A stretch of 30,000 nucleotides of DNA, from contig CM069765.1 of NCBI GenBank assembly GCA_036169595.1, positions 1 through 30,000 on the forward strand, written 5' to 3'. A model generated the notes under the pieces. It saw only the letters and a list, made by a program, of their open reading frames with translations. It searched no databases and was not told where the DNA came from. This document shows positions 22,136-30,000 of this stretch, one piece after another. A program made the translations under genes and the position numbers. Origin of the DNA: Dictyostelium firmibasis (taxonomy: Eukaryota > Evosea > Eumycetozoa > Dictyosteliales > Dictyosteliaceae). Position 1 is the stretch's first letter, and the number at the start of each line of letters is the position of its first letter.

Positions 22136-22539
22136 ATGTTAGAATTTCAAATTCCAATACATTTTGAAGATGTTTCTTTATCATCAAATGATAAATATTC
22201 CATTAGAAAGATAATTGATGTAAATTCACAAAATGAAAACACAATTCTATCAAATTTAGATTGTAAGTATATATTTATTTTTTGAAAACAAATAATTTAT
22301 TCTAATATTTTTTTTTTTAAAAAAAAAAGTAATTTATGAAAGAATTAAAAAAAATTCAAGTTATATAGTCGATCATCAATGTTTTGATTTATTATTTTCA
22401 TATTTATTAAATATTAGTAAATTAACAGCTGATCAAAGAAATCAAATAATTAAAATTTTAAAATTTGGTATAACAAATATAACATTAAAAATTAGTAAAG
22501 AATTTAATAAAACAAAAAATCATAAAAATAGAGGTCAAA

Positions 22540-22574
<35 letters not shown>

Positions 22575-25500
22575 AGTGATGAAGAAATTAATAGTTCAGA
22601 AAATAATGAAAGTTTTAAATTAAAATGTTTATTATATAGAAATTCAATAAAAATGTATATATTTTTTTTAGAACATTACATATCTTATCAACACTCTTCA
22701 AATACAAAAGAATCAAATACAACAGAAAATAATGAAACCTCAAAAAAGAAATCAACAAAAAAAAAAAACTCCACATTAGATAGTTGGGAACAAGAGGAAC
22801 AAAAAGAAGCAATATTAACATCGATTATAAATCTATTAGAATTAAATTTATCAACACTTTGGAGATTAGATTATCCAGAGGAAGAATTCATAAATTTACT
22901 TTCAAAAATTATTTATGCAATGATTGAACAACCAATGAATTTACGTAGTAAAGGTGTAAAGAAATCCATTTTCGAAGTTTTAACAATTTTAATTTTACAT
23001 TATAATCACTCTTTTAATTTTACTAGTAAAATTATTCATCTTTTACATAGTCACGAATCTTTACCATCGCATTGTGCTGATCTTTATGAATTTATTTATG
23101 CCTATCAACAACAACAAAGAAAACAACAAAATCAAAAAAATTATTCACAACCAACAAATCAAAAAAATCAAACCACATTTTTAATTTCAGATATTATTAG
23201 AGAAATTGGTAAACAAAAAGAACAACGTGATACTAGTGGTTTTAAAAATTTAGCAAAATTTTTATCAGAATTAACTGATCGTTTACCTAAAATTGTTTTA
23301 CCATTCGTTAGTTTACTATTAGCGCATTTAGATTCTGATTCATATTTAATGCGTAATGCTGTCACTGAGTCAATTGGTTTTTTAATTGGTAAAGCTTTAA
23401 ATAAAGATGATAAAGAACAAAAAAAACAAGAAGAGGAAGAAGAGGAAGAAGAAAATCAAAAGAAAAATGAATCGGATCAATTAGATCTATTAAATATTTT
23501 ATTTGAACGTTGTAGAGATGTCATTGGTTATTGTAGAAGTAGTGTTTTAAAAACTTTATCATTATTAGTCAATAATAATTGGGTACCAAAAGAAAGTTAT
23601 ATTCAATTAACAAAGATTGCCATTCAACGTGTTTCCGATAAAAACTCTCAAGTTAGAAAAAGAGCAATCATTTTATTATCAGATCTATTAGAATCAAACC
23701 CTTATTCGCCTCATCTACCAACTTTATTATTCAAAGATAAAAAAGATAAATTGGATTCATTTATTAAATTATCATTTTATAATTTAAAGAAAAAAAGAGA
23801 ATTATTAAAAAAATCTAAAAAAAATTGTAAAAATAAAAAAGATAATATATTAAATTCGCAACAAGTACCAGATGATAACATGGAATTTGATCAAGAAGAA
23901 TTCAAAGTTGAAAAAGAAGAAGAAAAAGAAGAACAAGAAGAAGAAGAAGAAGAAGAACAAGAAATTACAGAAAAAGAAATTTTTGAAGAAATTAAATTAA
24001 ATAAAGAACAATTTTTTGATCTAACATCAATGTTGGTACCATTTTCAGGAATTAAAGAATTTTCACCTCATAGATTACCATTATATTTAGAGCATTTAAA
24101 TAAATATTTAGATAGCTCTTGTAAATTTATAGATATTATAAATGGCACAATTGATTCAATGTGTCAATTAATGGGTAGTGTCAATCCTTCGGATATTTTG
24201 GAATCAATTCATTTCATTGAAGTAGCTCATAAATATCAAATCGATAGATCAAAAGAAGCAATAAATAAAATGTTAGCATTGATTTGGAATAAAGAACAAT
24301 CAATCAAAGAGAGTACAATAAGAGCCTTTTATGAATTATTAGTAAATAATACTAGAGAAAAAGTTAAATCCACTTTGAAATCAAGTTATTACATTGCAAA
24401 GAATTTAATTGATTTAACTACAGCCGCAACGTTGGGTGAAATTACATCTTTGGAGGAGTTGATGATTGAATTCACTAAAAAAGACTATATTGATCAAGAT
24501 GTTATCAATGCACTTTGGGATGTTTTCTCTGGAAAAGTAGTGAATTTCAATAAACAAGATAGTCGTGGTGCTTTAATTATATTGTCAATGATTGCAAATA
24601 ATAATTCCTCAATCGTTAAAGATAAGATTAATTTATTGGTTTCAGTTGGTTTAGAACAAGATGATGAATTTTTACCTCGTTATACCTGTATAACCCTTCA
24701 AAAGCTAAGATCAAAAGATTCAAAAGAAACTGATAAAATTTTACCACGTTTTAAAAATAATCAATCATTATTTGAACGTTTAATTTATCATATTTGTTTA
24801 AATTCCTCATCAAAATGTACTGATGGTAGTGTTAAAAATTCAAAATGGTTTATGTTTGCAGAACAAGCAATTAATACAATTTATATATTGGCTGAACAAC
24901 CAGATTTAATTTCAAGTGAAATTATAAAGAAATTATCTGATCAAATCCTAGATAAAAATGGTGAAACCAATCAATTCGCTTTATCAAAACTAATTTTTAT
25001 TCTGGGCCATATTGCAATCAAACAATTGGTGTATGTAGAGGAAATTCAATCAGAAATCAAAAGAATTCGTTATGAACAATCAAAAGAATTAAAAAATAAT
25101 AACAATAAAAAGAAAACAGACATTGAAAAAGAATTGGGCACAGATCAAGCAGAAGAAGAAGCAGAGTCCGAAGCAATTCAAAGTCAAGCAGAAGCAGATA
25201 TTTTATCTGAAAATAATTTGATTGGAAAATATTCTCAATTGGTAGTTTCGATATGTTACAACTCCAATCAACTCTTTTCAAGCGAACTCTTTCCAAATGA
25301 ACTATTACAAACATGTGCCGTTTTAACTTTATCGAAATTTATGTGTGTAGATTCAACTTTTTGTGAGGAAAATCTTCAATTACTTTTTACTTTATTGGAG
25401 AAATCATCAGTTGAAGTAATTAGGTCAAATATTATCATTGGTTTAGGTGATTTGGCTTTTAGATTTCCAAATTTAGTTGAACCATGGACTTCAAAAATTT

Positions 25501-26683
25501 ACTCAAGACTTAGAGATTCAAACGCAAACGCTAGAAAGAATTCATTAATGGTTCTCACTCATTTAATTTTAAATGATATGATCAAAGTTAAAGGTCAAAT
25601 TAGTGAAATGGCAATTTGCTTAGAAGATTCTGATATTCGTATCTCAAACATTGCAAAATTATTTTTTTCAACACTTGCTTCAAAAGGTAGTAACCTTTAT
25701 AATTCTTTACCTGATATAATTAGTAAACTTACACCTGCTTCAACCGTTACAAGTAATTTCAATAATATTTCAAAAGATTCAATTAAAAATATTTTAAAAT
25801 ATTTATTCTCTTTTATTGAAAAAGATAAACAATCTGAAACTTTAATTGATAAATTATTACAAAGATTTAAATTTTCGAAAAGTAAGTAAAAAAAAAAAAA
25901 AAAAACTTTTATATATTTATATTAATTTTTAAATTTTTAGGTATTAGCGAATCACAAAATATTTCTTATTGTTTACAATTATTAAACTATAATGATAAAA
26001 GTTTAAAGAAACTATTGGAACATTTTAAGCTTTATCAAGATAAATTGAATGATAATGAAATTTATAATAATTTAATTTTAGCTATAAGTAAAACAAAGAA
26101 ACAAACAAATCTCATAAAAACTTCAGAAATCAAACAATTGGTCGATGAAATTGAGAAAAAGATAAATCATGCACGCGAACAATTAACATTAGGTGATACG
26201 ATTCAGTTGGTTCAAGATGATGGTAGTAGTGCCACTACTAACACCTCTCAATCAATTCAAAAACCACCAGCCAAACCATCAAAGAAAGCCCCAGCCAAAA
26301 AAAGAGCCGCCTCAAGAAAGAAATTCCAAAGTAGTAGTGAAGAAGAGGATGAAGCTAGTGATGAAGAAGATAGAATGGTTATAACACCAAAAAAACCAAT
26401 TTCAAAACCAATGATTCAATCAAGAAGACATCAAAAGAAACAATCATCTGAAAGTGACCAATCATCCGAAATTGATCAATCATCTAAAAGTGATCAATCA
26501 TCTGAAAGTGATCAATCATCTGAAATTAGTGATATTGATAAAATGGATATAACTCCAAAAAAACCTCTAAAGAAACCACAACCAAAACAAAGTAAAAAGA
26601 AACCGGCATCAAGATTAAAAAAAGTTATTTCAGATTCTGAATCTGAATCCTCAAATAGTAGTTTTGATGACACTAGTGAATAA
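22136..26683 (+). CDS. ncapD2: Condensin complex subunit 1 (NCAPD2/Cnd1, three exons)
   Basis: HEAT-repeat subunit of condensin I, needed for mitotic chromosome compaction. Join: 22136-22262, 22330-25881, 25941-26683 (4422 nt, 1473 aa); introns are GT-AG and in phase. The N-terminus MLEFQIPIHFEDVS fits the family's amino end. An Asp tract (about 10 residues) and several Glu/Lys-rich inserts break up the helical repeats. The diagnostic Cnd1 block lies near residue 1080: GLGDLAFRFPNLVEPW, then LRDSNANARKNSLMVLTHLI, KVKGQISEMAICLED and YNSLPDIISKL, closely parallel to animal NCAPD2 (about 1400 aa). The C-terminal tail (about 1330-1473) is disordered, with Lys clusters, Ser/Glu repeats (SDQSSE, SEIDQSS) and two ITPKKP motifs that resemble CDK sites, as in the phosphorylated tails of other condensins. 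Confidence 0.95.
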
Positions 26684-26731
26684 AATATTATTTCTAATTA
26701 AATTTTAATTTTTTTTTAATTTTATTACTTT

Positions 26732-27848
26732 TTAAAAAGAACTTAAATAAGAAATATCAACAAAAAGATCAAAATACTCTTTTATAATTTTACCAGAGTT
26801 TGTATCAACCAAAGATAAAGAATGACTTGGTTTTGGTTCTTTACCTGGTGATAAGAAAACACCATCAATTACTACAGGACCAGAACCAGCACAGACCTGA
26901 TCACTACTGATAACGGTATAATCACCGTTTGTTGGATTGATTGATATAAAATCAAGACTTTTACCATTGTATTGAGACATTGTTGCAAGGATCATAGAAC
27001 TAGTTTCATCATACACAAAACTATACACAAAATTATTTTGAGAATTTATCCAAACATTATTGACAAATGAACCATCTATAGTACTAATAGTTGTAAAACC
27101 ACTAATTGTATTATTGGTTTTTTCATCAATACTTTGAAATAAAATATATAATTGTGATTGACTTTGACTTGATGTGTAAATACCAGAATACCAAGTATTA
27201 TTTGGATATGAATTTTGAATTGTTAAATTTTGTGAGATTTCACCTGAATTTGGGTCAACCAAAACAACATCGAAATATGGCTCTCCAGCATCATACTCCA
27301 TAGATGAAATTGCTACCAATTGATCAGATTTTAAATCATATGTTAATCCATAAATATATAATAATTGTTTATTCTAAATTATAAAATTAATAATTAATAA
27401 ATAGTTTTGAAAGAAAAAAAATAATTTAAAACATACTGGTGAATAACCATTAATAAAAATTTCTCCAGTTTGTAAGTCAATTGCATAAAGTAGTGTATCT
27501 TGACCATTTGCAAGAATAACATAATAATCCCATCCTTTAATTGCTGAAACTATAAATGATTCCTCATATGCTGAAACTCTAAATGGCTGTGCTCCTGCTA
27601 TTTTAACTATACTTTTTCCTGGGAAAATTGATGATCCATCAACACCATCATATTGAAAAGTTTTGACAGAAACTGATGTTGAATCAACTATGTTAAAAAA
27701 AAAAAAAAAAAAGTTATTATTTATTTAAAATTTTTTTGTTATAGATAAAAAAAAAAAAGAAATTACCTTGTAATGCAACTAAATTTTCTGCATTTACAAA
27801 ATAACAATAAATAATAAAAATAAATAATATAATTGGTTGGGTTTTCAT
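26732..27848 (-). CDS. Secreted protein of unknown function (three exons)
   Basis: Join (minus): 27848-27767, 27687-27437, 27373-26732 (975 nt, 324 aa); introns are GT-AG and in phase. A clear signal peptide (MKTQPIILF...CYFVNA, about 1-20) predicts secretion or lysosomal delivery. I do not recognise the family. Several segments share a turn such as DLQTGEIF, DPNSGEIS, NPTNGDYT and DTNSGKII, spaced about 40-60 residues apart between beta-rich stretches. That is the look of a small beta-propeller (PQQ- or WD-like blades), a structural guess only. There is no membrane segment after the signal and no obvious catalytic motif. It converges on the condensin gene, stop to stop, with 48 bp between. 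Confidence 0.8.
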
Positions 27849-28147
27849 TTTTTTTTACAAATGGCCATTCGTTTTTTTTTTTGTTTTTTTTTTGAAAATC
27901 TTTTTACGAATTAATTTCATTTTTTTTATTTTTTTTTTTTTCGATACCAAAATTTATTTCTGTTTATTTATTTATTTATTTTTATTATCGATAAAAAATA
28001 TTTAAAAATAATTGGGAAATTAAAAAAAAAAGTTTTACTTTATTTGATTTAATTTTCTATTAATTACAAATTTCTGAAATTTGGATCAAAAAAAATAAAA
28101 TTTGTTTTTACAATTTTTTTATGTGTTTTTTTATTTTATTTTTATAT
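27849..28147. other. Intergenic A/T tracts
   Basis: 299 bp between two minus-strand genes. It serves as promoter for the secreted protein and 3' flank of SDHAF2. It contains homopolymer runs and a (ttta)n patch near 27962-27980; nothing else is seen. Confidence 0.6.
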
Positions 28148-28570
28148 TTATTTTCTTGTAAAACCCAATGGATCATTTTTACAATGATGTTGAACTAATT
28201 TTAAAACTTCAGTTTCATATTCTTCAGGAACTTCAGTTTTTTTTAGAATCCAATTAAAAATATCAGGATCAGGTTGTTGTAATAGTAAATTATAATCTCT
28301 AAGTTGTGATTCTGTAAGTTTTTGAATATTTAATTTTGCGAAACTTCCTAATAATAAATCGTTTTCCAACATTCCTCTTTCTTTACTTTGATATAATAAT
28401 TTTTTACGTAATTTTTCTATTTCTGAAATTTCATTATTCACTTTAATCTTTGATTCATCTTCAACATTTATAATTGTATAACCAATTTTTTTTGTACAAA
28501 AATTTCTTCTTGTGGTTGTTGTGGTTATAAAACTAATTGTAGATTTAATTTGTTTAATAGATTTAGACAT
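28148..28570 (-). CDS. sdhaf2: Succinate dehydrogenase assembly factor 2, mitochondrial
   Basis: Intronless, 140 aa (human 166). SDHAF2/Sdh5 helps attach FAD covalently to the SDHA flavoprotein in the mitochondrial matrix. Residues 1-28 are Ser/Thr/Arg-rich without acidic residues (TTTTTRRNFCTKK), a credible import presequence. The family core follows: EKLRKKLLYQSKERGMLEND (52-71) with the conserved RGMLE(N) motif, LLLGSFAKLNIQKLTESQL, DYNLLLQQPDPDIFNWI and EVLKLVQHH. The start context is A/T-rich. It shares a 177-bp divergent intergenic region with the LYR-motif gene on the other strand. Confidence 0.93.
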   Translation of the reverse strand: MSKSIKQIKSTISFITTTTTRRNFCTKKIGYTIINVEDESKIKVNNEISEIEKLRKKLLYQSKERGMLENDLLLGSFAKLNIQKLTESQLRDYNLLLQQPDPDIFNWILKKTEVPEEYETEVLKLVQHHCKNDPLGFTRK

Positions 28571-28747
28571 TGGATTAATATTTTTTTTTTATTTTTTCAA
28601 AAAAAAATAAAAAAAAAAAAAAAAATAAAAAAACAAAATTAAAAAAAAACAAAATTAAAAAAAAACAAAATTAAAAAAAACAAAATTAAAAAAAAAAAAA
28701 AAAAATTAAAAAACGAGCATTTTTCTCGAAATTAATAAATAATAAAA
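28571..28747. promoter_or_regulatory. Shared divergent promoter region, SDHAF2 and LYR gene
   Basis: 177 bp, mostly A runs with four repeats of acaaaattaaaaaa (about 28633-28690). A small inverted repeat, cgag-catttttctcg (28713-28728), is the only non-homopolymer word. Both genes start from its two ends, so joint regulation is plausible but not shown. Confidence 0.45.
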
Positions 28748-29213
28748 ATGAATTCCGCATCAATTAAAACTATACATATGTATAGAAATTTAATTAGAGC
28801 AAGTAAATTATTCTTAAACGAGTCTAGAAAAGATCGTTGTATTTCAAACCATTTCAAAACAAGTATTCAACAAAAATATAGAGAAAATAAAAATATAAAA
28901 GATAACAAAAAAATTATAGATTTAAATATTAATGCTGATAAAGTTTATTCAAACTTTAGAGATTTATTAGAAAATAAAAATTTATTAAAAGTATTTAAAA
29001 TAATTAATAATAAAAAAAAAAAAAAAAAAAAAAACTCTTTTTTCTAACTTAAATTATCTTTAAAAGTATCCATGTTCCATTAATATTGTACCAGATTATG
29101 TAGAAAAATCAAATATTTTATTATCAACTAAAAATCAATCGAAAATGAAATCAAAAAAATGGGGTTTAATTGATAGATTAAAAGTAATTTTTACTAAGGA
29201 CCAAGAAAAATAA
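28748..29213 (+). CDS. LYR-motif (complex 1 LYR family) protein, two exons
   Basis: Join 28748-28990 and 29067-29213 (390 nt, 129 aa); the GT-AG intron holds an A run and joins in phase 0. The N-terminus IKTIHMYRNLIRASKLF carries an LYR-type tripeptide (MYR, residues 11-13) at the usual place, then a basic helical segment (IQQKYRENKNIKDNKKIIDL) typical of LYR proteins, which bind the mitochondrial acyl carrier protein and assist Fe-S or respiratory-complex assembly. The layout is nearest to LYRM1-like proteins, but assignment within the family is open. The C-terminal exon (YPCSINIVPDYVEKSN...WGLIDRLKVIFTK) is unrecognised. Being head to head with SDHAF2 suggests a mitochondrial job. Confidence 0.75.
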
Positions 29214-29303
29214 AAAAAAAAAAAATTTATAGTTTTAATTAATGTTTTTATTTACAATTTTTTTTTTTTCCACTTTTTTTTTTTTTTTTTTTCCATTCCA
29301 GTC

Positions 29304-30000
29304 TTAATTTATAGCAATACCAATTGGTTGAGAATTTGAATTTGATTCATGATTTCTATCTTCTTTTTTTAAAGTTGGTATGGATGGAGATTCTTTATTT
29401 TCTTTATTATTATTTTTTGGAACGTCATATTCCTCGTCATATTCATCATCATCATCATCATCATCAGTTACACTATTATTTTTCATATTATTATCATCAT
29501 CATCATCATTGTTGTTGTTGCCGCTGATTATCAATTCTTTACTTGATGGTGAAATTGGAATATTTCTTAATTTTGAACTTGATGAAGGTACATCATGTTC
29601 TTTTAAATCAGAGGACTGTTTTTTAGATTTATTTTCACTGATTGATTGTTGTTGTTGAGGTTGTTGTTGCTGTAATTGATTTTGAGATTGTTGTGATGGT
29701 GTCGACTGAATTGGAGTTGTTGTGTTTGATGGATTTACAAATTGAGACAACAATAACAATAATGGATGATTAGCAAGTGCAGATAAATCTGGTACCGAGG
29801 AAATATTAAAGGGTGTTGGTGATTGTAATGATAGATTCTTAGGGGTTTGGGCTGGTGACATTAAATTTACACTGTTTGCACCACCACCATTATTATTATT
29901 TGTTGTTGGGGTTGGGATAGTGGGAGTTACAGCTGTAGAAACAATGGTTGGAATAATTGATCGTATTTCGATTGTAATTCTGCCGTTCATTGAGAATAAG
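29304..30000 (-). CDS. C-terminal part of a low-complexity protein (partial)
   Basis: Open from the right window edge to the stop at 29304. An ATG at 29990 is available, but the frame stays open upstream of it and its context is not the A-rich one usual here, so the gene probably begins outside the window. The visible 228+ aa are largely disordered: Thr/Pro- and Asn-rich start, a short hydrophobic patch (PDLSALANHPLLLLLSQFV), Gln repeats, Ser-rich SPSSKELI, acidic runs of Asp/Glu (DDDDDEYDEEYD), and a Lys/Glu/Asn end (SIPTLKKEDRNHESNS). No domain is recognised. Such composition is common in Dictyostelium nuclear regulators, but nothing specific supports that here. Confidence 0.7.
   Translation of the reverse strand, partial: LFSMNGRITIEIRSIIPTIVSTAVTPTIPTPTTNNNNGGGANSVNLMSPAQTPKNLSLQSPTPFNISSVPDLSALANHPLLLLLSQFVNPSNTTTPIQSTPSQQSQNQLQQQQPQQQQSISENKSKKQSSDLKEHDVPSSSSKLRNIPISPSSKELIISGNNNNDDDDDNNMKNNSVTDDDDDDDEYDEEYDVPKNNNKENKESPSIPTLKKEDRNHESNSNSQPIGIAIN

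Noticed and set aside
29324-29658. His- and Ser-rich plus-strand frames near the right edge
   Set aside because: Antisense shadows of the Asp/Gln codon repeats in the partial minus-strand gene.

Overview
The window is nuclear DNA from a Dictyostelium-type social amoeba, most likely Dictyostelium discoideum. Support: extreme A/T richness, oligo-dA/dT tracts between genes, short A/T-rich GT-AG introns, A-rich start contexts, long in-frame AAT (Asn) and CAA (Gln) tracts, and tRNA genes flanked by TRE3-type tRNA-gene-targeted LINEs. No prokaryotic features are visible. All calls come from reading the sequence and from recalled protein families; no database search was run.

Layout. 1-505 is tandem minisatellite. 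506-3773 is gene-poor and holds one decayed host pseudogene (2066-3203). tRNA-Arg(CCU) at 3774-3847 (+) is followed in the same orientation by a stack of small TRE3 pieces (3891-4745). Then come three host genes on the + strand: a five-exon AP-5 zeta subunit gene (5022-8310), a diflavin P450-reductase-like gene (8575-10467) and a three-exon dysbindin homologue (10789-12401). 12633-18478 is a second TRE3 array on the minus strand: a deleted short element behind a near full-length ~5.15 kb element whose ORF2 (endonuclease, reverse transcriptase, Cys/His domain) is open. It lies about 93 bp downstream of tRNA-Phe(GAA), 18571-18644 (-). 18693-19330 carries three copies of a ~100-120 bp repeat of unknown nature.

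From 20054 the DNA is gene-dense again: a CsaA-like tRNA-binding-domain protein (+), a three-exon glutaminyl-peptide cyclotransferase (-), the condensin I HEAT subunit NCAPD2/Cnd1 (+, three exons), a secreted protein of unknown function (-, three exons), a divergent pair made of SDHAF2 (-) and an LYR-motif protein (+, two exons), and the end of an Asn/Asp/Gln-rich gene that runs off the right edge (-).

Exon joins were chosen so that GT/AG sites, reading phase and family alignment agree, and every spliced total is a multiple of three. The genes do not form an operon. AP-5 zeta and dysbindin both act in endolysosomal traffic, and SDHAF2 plus the LYR protein are both probably mitochondrial assembly factors. 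The most distinctive material is the TRE3 biology. Two tRNA loci carry the same short, SINE-like element design (tRNA-like A/B-box head, short leader, LINE 3' tail), and a probable 'solo tail' insertion sits between 14-bp direct repeats.
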